A DNA stretch of 64,000 bases, taken from assembly GCA_947169975.1 (NCBI GenBank), contig CAMVRT010000002.1, forward strand, positions 62,001 to 126,000, given 5' to 3'. Made by a program: the position numbers and the translations under genes. The notes under the pieces are model-generated. The model had not been told where the DNA came from and did no database searches. It saw nothing but the letters and a program-made list of their open reading frames with translations. Origin of the DNA: an uncultured Oscillospiraceae bacterium (GTDB lineage Bacteria > Bacillota > Clostridia > Oscillospirales > Oscillospiraceae). This document shows positions 53,489 through 61,170 of this stretch, piece after piece; within the stretch, counting starts at the first letter, position 1; each line of letters begins with the position of its first letter.

Positions 53489-53546
53489 CAACTTTGGGTA
53501 TTATTCTTGCAATAATATACAAATTTTAATCAAAAGGAGAGGTATT

Positions 53547-53960
53547 ATGAAAAAGATCGGTAAGGAATTCAAGGAATTCATTATGCGCGGCAACGTGGTG
53601 GATCTGGCCATCGGCGTTGTCATCGGCGCTGCGTTCGGCGCCATTACCACGTCCCTGGTTGGCGACATCATTACCCCGCTTCTGGCCTGGCTGTTCGGCA
53701 CGCCCAACACGGACGCGCTGAATATCGTCCTGCGCGCCGGCGATGAGGCCGCCGGCATTGAGCCGCTGGTTCTCGGTCTGGGTACCTTTGTTGGAGCCAT
53801 TATCAACTTCCTCATCATCGCGCTGGTGCTGTTCTGCGTCATCAAGGGCATCAACAAGCTGAAGAAGCCCGAGGCGCCTGCCGAGGAGCCCGCCCCCGCC
53901 GGCCCCACCACCGAGGAGCTGCTGGGCGAGATCCGCGACCTGCTGAAGGAAAACAAGTAA
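53547..53960 (+). CDS. mscL: Large-conductance mechanosensitive channel MscL
   Basis: Pentameric emergency osmotic valve. It has 137 residues: N-terminal amphipathic helix (KKIGKEFKEFIMRGNVVDLA), pore helix TM1 with IGVVIGAAFGAITTSLVGDIITP, a short periplasmic loop, TM2 (about 75-98) and a cytoplasmic helix after a Pro/Ala/Glu linker. AAAAGGAGAGG precedes the ATG at 53547. The stop overlaps the rsmG start (TAATG). Confidence 0.96.
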   Translation: MKKIGKEFKEFIMRGNVVDLAIGVVIGAAFGAITTSLVGDIITPLLAWLFGTPNTDALNIVLRAGDEAAGIEPLVLGLGTFVGAIINFLIIALVLFCVIKGINKLKKPEAPAEEPAPAGPTTEELLGEIRDLLKENK

Positions 53961-54658
53961 TGCTCCATATCCTCACCGAGGGGTTGGCGCAGATGGGTCT
54001 GCCCACCTGCGCCGCCCCGCGGCTGGCGGAATTTGCCGGGATGGTGCTGGAGAAGAACAAGGTCATGAACCTGACCGCCATCACCGACGGCGCCGATTTT
54101 GCCGCGCTGCACCTGCTGGATTCCGCCGTTTTGCTGACCATCGCCGATTTTCGGGGCAAGAAGGCGGTGGACGTAGGCACCGGCGCCGGCTTTCCCGGCA
54201 TGCCCCTCCGCATTCTGGAGCCGGACTTCGATCTGACGCTGCTGGACAGTCTGGGCAAGCGGATAGCTTTTTTGCAGGATACCTGCGCCCAAATGGGTCT
54301 TGCACGGGTGGAAGCCGTCCACGCACGGGCGGAGGAGTTCGCCGCGGACCGCCGGGAGAGCTATGACATCGCCACATCCCGTGCCGTGGCGGCGCTGAAC
54401 GTGCTGTGCGAGCTGGCTTTGCCCCTGGTTCGTGTGGGCGGCTGCTTCCTGGCCATGAAATCCGTGGACTCGGACGCCGAGATCGACGCTGCCCGAGGCG
54501 CCATCGGCCAGCTGGGCGGACACATCCGGGCGATCCGCAACTATACGATTCCCGGCACCGACGTGCAGCACCGGGTGGTCATCATCGACAAGCTGCGGCC
54601 CACGCCGCAGCAGTATCCCCGCGCCTTTGCCAAGATCAAGAAAAATCCGCTGAAATAA
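53960..54658 (+). CDS. rsmG: 16S rRNA (guanine-527-N7) methyltransferase RsmG
   Basis: SAM-dependent methylation of G527 of 16S rRNA (formerly GidB). It has 232 residues with VDVGTGAGFPGMPLRI as the SAM site (about 71-86), NLTAITD upstream and ATSRAVAALNVL downstream. It is coupled to mscL by a one-base overlap. In most Firmicutes it sits between mnmG and parA or noc; here it is after parAB and mscL. Confidence 0.94.
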   Translation: MLHILTEGLAQMGLPTCAAPRLAEFAGMVLEKNKVMNLTAITDGADFAALHLLDSAVLLTIADFRGKKAVDVGTGAGFPGMPLRILEPDFDLTLLDSLGKRIAFLQDTCAQMGLARVEAVHARAEEFAADRRESYDIATSRAVAALNVLCELALPLVRVGGCFLAMKSVDSDAEIDAARGAIGQLGGHIRAIRNYTIPGTDVQHRVVIIDKLRPTPQQYPRAFAKIKKNPLK

Positions 54659-54675
54659 GATAATAGAGGTACGTT

Positions 54676-55413
54676 ATGGGCAAGATCATCGCAGTCGTAT
54701 CGGGCAAGGGAGGCACCGGTAAGACCTCCTTTACCGCCAACACCGGTCTGGCGCTGGCGGCGCTGGGCTATCATGTGCTGTGCCTGGACTGCGACATCAC
54801 CCTGCGCAATCTGGATCTGGCTCTGGGCCTCAGCGACAGCGCCGTGATGGACTTCTCCGACGTACTGGAGGGTCGCTGCGCCCTGTCCGACGCCGTGGTC
54901 AGCCACCGGAAATACCCCAGGTTGGATCTGCTGGCAGCCCCCGTCACTGACGGACGTCCGCCCTATACGCCCCGGCAAATGGGAGAGCTGTTCCGGCAGC
55001 TCCGCACCGTCTATGACTACTGTCTGGTGGATGCGCCGGCCGGTCTTGGTCTGGGCTTTCACCTGGCTGCCGACTTCGCCGACAGCGCCGTGGTGGTCAC
55101 CACCACCGACCAATCCGCCCTGCGGGATGCCCAGCGCACCGTCATGGAGCTGGGCCGCTTCCCCAACGGCAAGGTTCATCTGGTGGTGAACCGCGTCCAG
55201 CGCCGGATGCTCCGGGCGCTCCACACCACCATTGACGACGCCATCGATTCTGCGGGTCTGCCCTTGCTGGGCGTGATACCGGAGGATCGTGACCTGACCC
55301 TGGCCCTGAATCAGGGCATCCCTCCGCGGGATTGCGGCGCCTGCGCCGCCCGTGCCTATGACAACATTGCCAAGCGCATCGCGGGACGGCGTGTTCCGCT
55401 GATGAGAATATAA
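54676..55413 (+). CDS. minD: MinD-like septum site-determining ATPase
   Basis: Deviant-Walker ATPase that positions division inhibitors. It has 245 residues: K11 and P-loop KGGTGKTS, CDITLRNLDLALGL and DFSDVLEGRC, which match MinD rather than ParA, then VDAPAGLG. The C-terminus ends RIAGRRVPLMRI and I do not see the usual 10-15-residue amphipathic membrane helix. No minC or minE is adjacent. It may be a MinD acting with a distant MinC, or a repurposed relative. Confidence 0.85.
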   Translation: MGKIIAVVSGKGGTGKTSFTANTGLALAALGYHVLCLDCDITLRNLDLALGLSDSAVMDFSDVLEGRCALSDAVVSHRKYPRLDLLAAPVTDGRPPYTPRQMGELFRQLRTVYDYCLVDAPAGLGLGFHLAADFADSAVVVTTTDQSALRDAQRTVMELGRFPNGKVHLVVNRVQRRMLRALHTTIDDAIDSAGLPLLGVIPEDRDLTLALNQGIPPRDCGACAARAYDNIAKRIAGRRVPLMRI

Positions 55414-55434
55414 CGAGAAAGGAGGCGATCTTCT

Positions 55435-55851
55435 GTGAATATCGCCATCATCGCCCACGACAACAAAAAGGAGCTGATGGTCCAGTTCTGCACGGCCTAC
55501 TGCGGCATTCTGGCCCATCACACCATCTGCGCCACGGCCACCACCGGCCAGCAGATCGCCGAGGCCACCGGACTCACCATCCACCGCTTTTTGTCCTTCC
55601 GCCACGGCGGCGGGCAGCAGATCGCCGCCCGCATCGCCTACAACGAGATCGATCTGGTGCTCTGCTTCAACGACCCCAGCGCCAAGAGCATCCACGAGGA
55701 CGTGCTGTACATCGCCCGTCTGTGTGACCAGAACAATGTGCCTTTTGCCAGCAACGTGGCCACCGCCGAGATGCTGATCCTGGGCCTTGCCCGGGGCGAT
55801 CTGGACTGGCGTGACATTGTCAATCCCAAAACCAAGCCCTTTACCGCTTGA
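55435..55851 (+). CDS. mgsA: Methylglyoxal synthase-like protein lacking the catalytic Asp
   Basis: 138 residues. The fold and motifs of methylglyoxal synthase are present: AHDNKK (8-12), ATTGQQIAEATG, CFNDPS, SIHED and PFASNVATAEM. But the GGDQQ motif reads GGGQQ (58-62), so G60 replaces the Asp equivalent to E. coli Asp71, the proposed catalytic base, and the preceding SGPMG-type phosphate loop is changed to SFRHG. It may be weakly active, inactive or have another phosphate-ester substrate. Start is GTG at 55435 behind AAGGAGG. Its stop overlaps the -35 of the hisS promoter. Confidence 0.85.
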   Translation: MNIAIIAHDNKKELMVQFCTAYCGILAHHTICATATTGQQIAEATGLTIHRFLSFRHGGGQQIAARIAYNEIDLVLCFNDPSAKSIHEDVLYIARLCDQNNVPFASNVATAEMLILGLARGDLDWRDIVNPKTKPFTA

Positions 55852-55876
55852 CATTTGATTCCAAACTGCATACAAT
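55848..55876 (+). promoter_or_regulatory. Promoter of the T-box-hisS-aspS transcript
   Basis: -35 TTGACA (55848-55853), 17-bp spacer, -10 TACAAT (55871-55876). The -35 overlaps the mgsA stop codon. Confidence 0.88.
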
Positions 55877-55882
55877 AGCTAT

Positions 55883-56127
55883 TTAGTAGCGATCCGCGAG
55901 GACGGGACAGGAGTAGCTCCGCACCACCGCACACAGAGAGGCGCGCCATTGGCTGCAAGCGCGCCGCGGCGACGGAAGGAAGACAGTCCCCGAGCGGAGG
56001 TGGAAACACCTGCGGCGCTCCCCGCACCATGGGAGCATGAAAGGGCCTATTTGGCTGAATTTGGGTGGCACCACGAAGTGTTGACTGCAGCGCTCTCGTC
56101 CCAAACAGGGGACGAGAGCGTTTTTTT
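55883..56127 (+). ncRNA. T-box leader of hisS
   Basis: tRNA-sensing leader. AGTAG and AGAGAGG elements of stem I lie near 55912 and 55935, followed by the near-invariant T-box GGGTGGCACCACG (56063-56075), which pairs with an uncharged tRNA acceptor end. A 12-bp terminator (56091-56102 with 56109-56120) and seven T's follow. A CAC triplet at 56007-56009 could be the histidine specifier, but it can also pair in a GAAA tetraloop hairpin, so I do not insist. Uncharged tRNA-His should stabilise the antiterminator and turn on hisS and aspS. Confidence 0.93.
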
Positions 56128-56131
56128 CTTG

Positions 56132-56145
56132 ATTTCCCGGGAAAT
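56132..56145. promoter_or_regulatory. Noc-binding site (NBS-like)
   Basis: ATTTCCCGGGAAAT, an exact match to the 14-bp Noc operator known from Bacillus subtilis, embedded in a 16-bp palindrome GATTTCCCGGGAAATC. It lies between the T-box terminator and the hisS start. A Noc-like ParB is encoded at 38403-39221. Confidence 0.85.
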
Positions 56146-56184
56146 CAGCCCTATTTGCGGGCAAAAACAGGAAGGAGAAACACC

Positions 56185-57543
56185 ATGGAGAAATTGAAAC
56201 CCCGCACCCTGTCCGGCTTCATGGAGCTGCTGCCCCAGCCCCAGCAGCAGATGGAGCGGATGATGGAGGTACTGCGCAGCACCTATTCCCTCTACGGCTT
56301 CACGCCGCTGGACACCCCTATCATCGAGTCCAGCGAGGTGCTGCTGGCCAAGGGCGGCGGCGACACGGAGAAGCAGATCTACCGCTTTACCAAGGGCGAC
56401 AGCGACCTGAGCCTGCGCTTTGACCTGACGGTGCCTCTGGCCAAATACGTGGCGCTGCACTACAACGAGCTGGCCTTCCCCTTCCGCCGCTATCAGATCG
56501 GCAAGGTGTACCGCGGCGAGCGGGCCCAGCGAGGCCGGTTCCGGGAGTTCTATCAGGCCGATATCGACGTCATCGGCGACGGCAAGCTGGACATCACCAA
56601 CGAGGCGGAGATCCCCGCCATTATCTATCAGACCTTCACCACCCTGGGCCTGCGCCGCTTCCAGATCCGGGTCAACAACCGGAAGATCCTCAACGGCTTT
56701 TACGCCATGCAGGGTCTCACGGAGCGCAGCGGCGACATTATGCGCACGGTGGACAAGCTGGACAAAATCGGCGCCGCGAAGGTGCGTGTCTGCCTTGTGG
56801 ACGACTGCGGTCTCACCGCCGACCAGGCCGACGAGATTTTGAAGTTTATTGCCATCACCGGCTCCAACGCCGATGTCCTTTCTGCCCTGCAGCAATACGC
56901 CGGAAAAAACGAAATCTTTGACGCAGGTCTGGGCGAGCTGAACACGGTGGTGAAATACCTGTCCGCCTTCGGCGTGCCGGAGGAGAACTTCGCCGTGGAT
57001 CTGACCATCGCCCGCGGCCTGGATTACTACACCGGCACGGTGTACGAGACCACCCTACTGGATCACCCGGAGATCGGCTCCGTCTGCTCCGGCGGACGGT
57101 ACGACAATCTGGCGGAATACTACACCGACAAGCAGCTGCCCGGCGTGGGCATCTCCATCGGGTTGACCCGCCTGTTCTACGTACTGGGCGAGCAGGGCAT
57201 GCTCAACGGCGATCTGCCTACCGCCCCCGCCGACGTGCTGGTGATCCCCATGACGGAGGATCTGGCCCCCGCCATTGCCCTGTCCACCGCTCTCCGCGGT
57301 GCCGGGATCCGCACCCAGCTCTACACCGAGGCCAAGAAATTCAAGGCCAAGATGAACTACGCCGACAAGCTGGGCATTCCCTACGTGGTGTTCCTGGGCG
57401 ACGACGAGATCGCCAAGGACGTGGTCACCTGCAAGGATATGGCCACCGGCGAGCAAACTACCCTGTCTCTGGACGGCACGCTCCAGCGCATCCGGGAGGG
57501 TCTGGCTGCCAGGAATGCCGGCGCTGTGATCCTGGAAAAGTGA
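56185..57543 (+). CDS. hisS: Histidyl-tRNA synthetase
   Basis: Class II synthetase for histidine. It has 452 residues: motif 2 in YRGERAQRGRFREFYQADID, histidine A motif ARGLDYYTGTVYE, C-terminal anticodon domain (about 345-452). The ATG at 56185 follows AAGGAG; the longer frame runs back through the T-box and is rejected. It is transcribed after a T-box and probably with aspS, a common clostridial pairing. Confidence 0.96.
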   Translation: MEKLKPRTLSGFMELLPQPQQQMERMMEVLRSTYSLYGFTPLDTPIIESSEVLLAKGGGDTEKQIYRFTKGDSDLSLRFDLTVPLAKYVALHYNELAFPFRRYQIGKVYRGERAQRGRFREFYQADIDVIGDGKLDITNEAEIPAIIYQTFTTLGLRRFQIRVNNRKILNGFYAMQGLTERSGDIMRTVDKLDKIGAAKVRVCLVDDCGLTADQADEILKFIAITGSNADVLSALQQYAGKNEIFDAGLGELNTVVKYLSAFGVPEENFAVDLTIARGLDYYTGTVYETTLLDHPEIGSVCSGGRYDNLAEYYTDKQLPGVGISIGLTRLFYVLGEQGMLNGDLPTAPADVLVIPMTEDLAPAIALSTALRGAGIRTQLYTEAKKFKAKMNYADKLGIPYVVFLGDDEIAKDVVTCKDMATGEQTTLSLDGTLQRIREGLAARNAGAVILEK

Positions 57544-57550
57544 TTATTAT

Positions 57551-57577
57551 TTGTTATATTTCAACACAATATAACAA
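57551..57577. repeat. AT-rich perfect inverted repeat between hisS and aspS
   Basis: TTGTTATATT and AATATAACAA, 10-bp perfect arms with a 7-base spacer, just after the hisS stop in an A+T-rich island of about 115 bases. No T-box or terminator is visible in this gap. It could be an operator or a weak hairpin. Confidence 0.6.
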
Positions 57578-57659
57578 TTTGTATTCCCGCACTCTTTACT
57601 GTTTGTAATATTCTTTTGAAATAATACCATATTTTATCACTAGATAAGGAGAAACCGAT

Positions 57660-59438
57660 ATGATGCAAATGCGTACTCATACCTGCAACGAGCTGCGTCT
57701 TTCTGACGTGGGCAAGCAGGTGAAGCTGGTGGGCTGGATGGAGAACGTCCGCACCGTGGGCAGCAACTTCGCTTTCGTGGTGCTGCGGGACTTCTACGGC
57801 ACCACCCAGATCGTCATCGAGAGCGAGGACATGATGGCCGCCATCCGGGACGTGAACAAGGAGTCCACCATCTCCGTGGAGGGCGTGGTGCGGGAGCGCT
57901 CCAGCAAGAACCCCAAGCAGGCCACCGGTGAAATCGAAGTGGTCCCCAACAAGATCGAGGTGCTGGGCCGCTGCCGCTACAACAGCCTGCCCTTTGAGAT
58001 CAACCGCAGCCGCGAGGCCGATGAGACGGCCCGTCTGAAGTACCGCTATCTGGATCTGCGCAATCCCGCCGTGAAGAACAACATCATCCTGCGCTGCCAG
58101 GTCATCGCCGCCATCCGGAAGGCCATGATGGACCACGGCTTCCTGGAGATCACCACCCCCATCCTCACCGCCAGCTCCCCCGAAGGCGCCCGGGACTATC
58201 TGGTGCCCGCCCGGAAGCACCCCGGCAAGTTCTACGCCCTGCCCCAGGCGCCCCAACAGTTCAAGCAGCTGCTGATGACCTCCGGCTTCGACCGTTATTT
58301 CCAGATCGCCCCCTGCTTCCGGGATGAGGACGCCCGGGGCGACCGCTCCCCCGGTGAGTTCTATCAGCTGGATATGGAGATGGCCTTTGCCACCCAGGAC
58401 GACGTATTCGCCGTGCTGGAGGACGTGTTCCCGCCCATCTTCGCCAAATACGGCAAGTACAGCGTGGCCTCCTCCGCTCCCTTCCACCGCATCGCCTACA
58501 ACGACGCCATGGAGACCTACGGCTCCGACAAGCCGGACCTGCGCATCGACCTCATCTGCCAGGACATCACCGAGACGGTGAAGGGCTGCGGCTTTGAGCC
58601 CATCGACGGCAAGGTGGTCAAGGCCGTGGTGGTGAAGGACTGCAAGCTGGCCCGCAAGGCCATTGACAAGCTGTGCGCCGACGTGGAGGTGCAGACCGCC
58701 AACAAGCCCTTCTGGTTCAAGCTGGACGAGAACGGCGAGCTCTCCGGCGGCATCGCCAAGTTCCTGGGCGGCTGCAAGGACGCACTGGTGGAGCAGCTGG
58801 GTCTGGTGCCCGGCGCTTTCGTGGGCGTGGCCGCCGGCAAGAAGGAGCTGGCCCAGAAGACCGCCGGCGTCCTGCGCAGCAAGCTGGGCGCTGCCTGCGA
58901 GGGCCACATGGACGTGGAGCGCTACGAGTTCTGCTGGATCGTGGACTTCCCCATGTACGAGATCGGCGAGGAGTCCGGCCAGCTGGAGTTCTGCCACAAT
59001 CCCTTCTCCATGCCCAACGGCGGTCTGGAGACGCTGCTGAAGGCCGAGCGGGGCTGGATCGACCCGCTGGACATCTATGCCAACCAGTACGATCTGGTGT
59101 GCAACGGTGTGGAGCTCAGTTCCGGCGCCGTCCGGAACCACGATCCCGAGATCATGATCAAGGCCTTTGAGCTGGTGCGTCTGGGCGAGGAGGACGTGAA
59201 GAAGAAGTTCCCCGCCATGTACAACGCCTTCTGCTACGGCGCGCCTCCTCACGCCGGTATCGCTCCGGGCGTGGACCGTATCGTCATGCTGCTGGCCGGC
59301 GAGAGTTCCATCCGTGAGATCATCCCCTTCCCCATGAACAAGAACGCCCAGGATCTGATGATGGGCGCTCCCTCCACCGTGGAGCAGAAGCAGCTGGACG
59401 AGCTGCACATCGCCTTCGTTGGCGAGCTGGAGGAGTAA
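57660..59438 (+). CDS. aspS: Aspartyl-tRNA synthetase
   Basis: Class IIb synthetase. It has 592 residues, the bacterial length: N-terminal OB-fold (about 10-105), class II core with the QAPQQFKQLLMTSGFDRYFQIAPCFRDED motif 2, the bacterial GAD insertion (about 295-425), and motif 3 in APPHAGIAPGVDRIVMLLAG. AAGGAGA precedes paired ATGs at 57660 and 57663. Whether it is discriminating or charges tRNA-Asn too cannot be read by eye. Confidence 0.96.
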   Translation: MMQMRTHTCNELRLSDVGKQVKLVGWMENVRTVGSNFAFVVLRDFYGTTQIVIESEDMMAAIRDVNKESTISVEGVVRERSSKNPKQATGEIEVVPNKIEVLGRCRYNSLPFEINRSREADETARLKYRYLDLRNPAVKNNIILRCQVIAAIRKAMMDHGFLEITTPILTASSPEGARDYLVPARKHPGKFYALPQAPQQFKQLLMTSGFDRYFQIAPCFRDEDARGDRSPGEFYQLDMEMAFATQDDVFAVLEDVFPPIFAKYGKYSVASSAPFHRIAYNDAMETYGSDKPDLRIDLICQDITETVKGCGFEPIDGKVVKAVVVKDCKLARKAIDKLCADVEVQTANKPFWFKLDENGELSGGIAKFLGGCKDALVEQLGLVPGAFVGVAAGKKELAQKTAGVLRSKLGAACEGHMDVERYEFCWIVDFPMYEIGEESGQLEFCHNPFSMPNGGLETLLKAERGWIDPLDIYANQYDLVCNGVELSSGAVRNHDPEIMIKAFELVRLGEEDVKKKFPAMYNAFCYGAPPHAGIAPGVDRIVMLLAGESSIREIIPFPMNKNAQDLMMGAPSTVEQKQLDELHIAFVGELEE

Positions 59439-59464
59439 ACCGTGTTTGAGAAAGGAGCAGAACT

Positions 59465-59776
59465 ATGAAGCTTTACAACATCGACCACATCCCCGGCGTG
59501 GAGATCGAGGCCCTGGGCATGGTGCGCGGCGCCGTGGTCCAGAGCAAGCACATTGGCAAGGACCTGATGGCCGGCTTCAAGACCCTGGTGGGCGGCGAGA
59601 TCAAGGGCTATACCGAGATGCTCAACGAGGCCCGTTCCATTGCCACGCAGCGCATGGTCGCCGAGGCGGAGTCCGTGGGCGCGGACGCCGTGGTGAACGT
59701 ACGCTATGCCAGCAGCGCCGTCATGGACGGCGCCGCCGAGGTGCTGGCCTACGGCACCGCCGTGCGCATCAAGTAA
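59465..59776 (+). CDS. YbjQ/UPF0145 family protein
   Basis: 103 residues of the heavy-metal-binding-domain family that forms pentameric rings: GVEIEALGMVRGAVVQSKHIGKD, TEMLNEARSIATQRM and GADAVVNVRYASS are the conserved blocks. Biochemical role unknown. AAAGGAG precedes the ATG; it follows aspS by 26 bases and is followed by a terminator, so it ends this transcript. Confidence 0.9.
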   Translation: MKLYNIDHIPGVEIEALGMVRGAVVQSKHIGKDLMAGFKTLVGGEIKGYTEMLNEARSIATQRMVAEAESVGADAVVNVRYASSAVMDGAAEVLAYGTAVRIK

Positions 59777-59791
59777 ACCCCTAACCGAAAA

Positions 59792-59819
59792 AATGGGCGG
59801 CAAAAGCCGCCCATTTTCC
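59792..59819 (+). terminator. Terminator of hisS-aspS-ybjQ transcript
   Basis: A perfect 10-bp stem AATGGGCGGC/GCCGCCCATT (59792-59801 with 59806-59815), flanked by A's and TTT. Confidence 0.82.
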
Positions 59820-59839
59820 CCACAAAGGAGGATCCTGCC

Positions 59840-60985
59840 ATGGAAACCGTCAAGCTGTACTACGAGGACGCCTATCTGCGCAAATTTGACGCATCCGTCC
59901 TGTCCTGCGAGGCCGCCAAAGGCGGCTTTGCCGTCGTGCTGGATCGCACCGCCTTTTACCCTGAGGGCGGCGGTCAGCCCGCCGACCACGGCACATTGGG
60001 CGGCGCAAGGGTGCTGGATGTCCACGAAAAGGACGGCGTCATCACCCACACCTGCGACAAGGCGCTGACCGTGGGCGAGACCGTCACCGGCGAAATTCAG
60101 TGGGAGCGCCGCTTTGATCACATGCAGCAGCACTCCGGCGAGCACATCGTCAGCGGCATGCTCTGCGCCGCCTATCACTGCGACAACACCGGCTTCCATC
60201 TGGGCGCCGACACCGTCATCATCGACTACAACGCCGATATCAGCTGGGACGATCTCATGGAGATCGAGCGCCGCGCCAACCGGTACATCTGGGCCGACCA
60301 CCCCTTTGAGACCCTGTGGCCCTCGCCGTCACTGCTGGCCGGCCTGCCCTACCGCAGCAAGAAGGAGCTGACCGGCCAGGTTCGCATCGCCTTTTTCCCC
60401 GGCGCCGATATGTGCGCCTGCTGCGGCACACACGTCCGCAGCAGCGGACAGGTGGGGCTGGTGAAGTTTCTCTCCTGCCAGAAGTTCCGCAGCGGCGTCC
60501 GTCTGGAGCTGGTGTGCGGCCGGCGGGCGCTGCACTATCTGTCCCGCTGCTGGGAGCAGAGCCTGCAGATCGGCCAGTCCCTGTCCGTCAAGCCTCAGGA
60601 TACCTTTGCCGCCGTGGAGCGGCTGCAGCGGGAGCTCAGCGAGACCCGCGCTCGCTGTGTCTCCCTGGAGGAGGACGTCTTTGCCCGCATCGCCGAGGAA
60701 AACCGGGGCAAAGGCGACGTGCTGCTGATCCGCCCGCCCATGACCTCCGACGCCGCCCGGAAGCTGTGCGACGCGGTAAGCGCCGCCTGCGGCGGCCGCT
60801 GCGCCGTCTTTGCCGGGGAAAGCGGCGCATACAAATATGCCGTCATCCATCCCGGCCACGACATCCGGGACTTTGTCAAGTCTCTCAACGCCGCACTCAA
60901 CGGACGCGGGGGCGGCCGGGACGGCTTTGCCCAGGGCAGCGTACAGGCTGCCGAGGCGGATATCCGGGCCTTTTTCATGGGATAA
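59840..60985 (+). CDS. Alanyl-tRNA editing protein (AlaX-type, long form)
   Basis: Free-standing editing enzyme that deacylates mischarged tRNA-Ala (Ser or Gly). It has 381 residues: AlaRS-like second additional domain with zinc ligands HMQQH (HxxxH) and CCGTH (CxxxH), preceded by YPEGGGQPADHG, then a C-terminal DHHA1 domain (about 270-381) that ends in GGGGRDGFAQGSV-like sequence. The AlaRS catalytic core is absent. AAAGGAGG precedes the ATG. Confidence 0.92.
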   Translation: METVKLYYEDAYLRKFDASVLSCEAAKGGFAVVLDRTAFYPEGGGQPADHGTLGGARVLDVHEKDGVITHTCDKALTVGETVTGEIQWERRFDHMQQHSGEHIVSGMLCAAYHCDNTGFHLGADTVIIDYNADISWDDLMEIERRANRYIWADHPFETLWPSPSLLAGLPYRSKKELTGQVRIAFFPGADMCACCGTHVRSSGQVGLVKFLSCQKFRSGVRLELVCGRRALHYLSRCWEQSLQIGQSLSVKPQDTFAAVERLQRELSETRARCVSLEEDVFARIAEENRGKGDVLLIRPPMTSDAARKLCDAVSAACGGRCAVFAGESGAYKYAVIHPGHDIRDFVKSLNAALNGRGGGRDGFAQGSVQAAEADIRAFFMG

Positions 60986-61060
60986 ATGAGGAATACGGAT
61001 TGCCGCGCCGCCGTTGGCGGCTCACAATGACAGACGGACGGATTTTGCACAATTTCCAAA

Positions 61061-61112
61061 AGAAAAGCGCTGAAACGGGCTGATTTCCCCGTTTCGGCGC
61101 TTTTCTTTTTCC
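61061..61112 (+). terminator. Terminator of alaX
   Basis: A 19-bp stem (61061-61079 with about 61088-61106, one mismatch-type pair) followed by TTTTTCC. Confidence 0.8.
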
Positions 61113-61170
61113 ACAAATCATGTTATACTGTTTATTTGTGTAACAAACTTAGATAAAGGAATTTCCCGCC

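Noticed and set aside
55955-55970. GGCTGCAAGC in the T-box region considered as a fourth copy of the mosaic repeat
   Set aside because: It belongs to stem I of the T-box, and none of the other repeat cores surround it.
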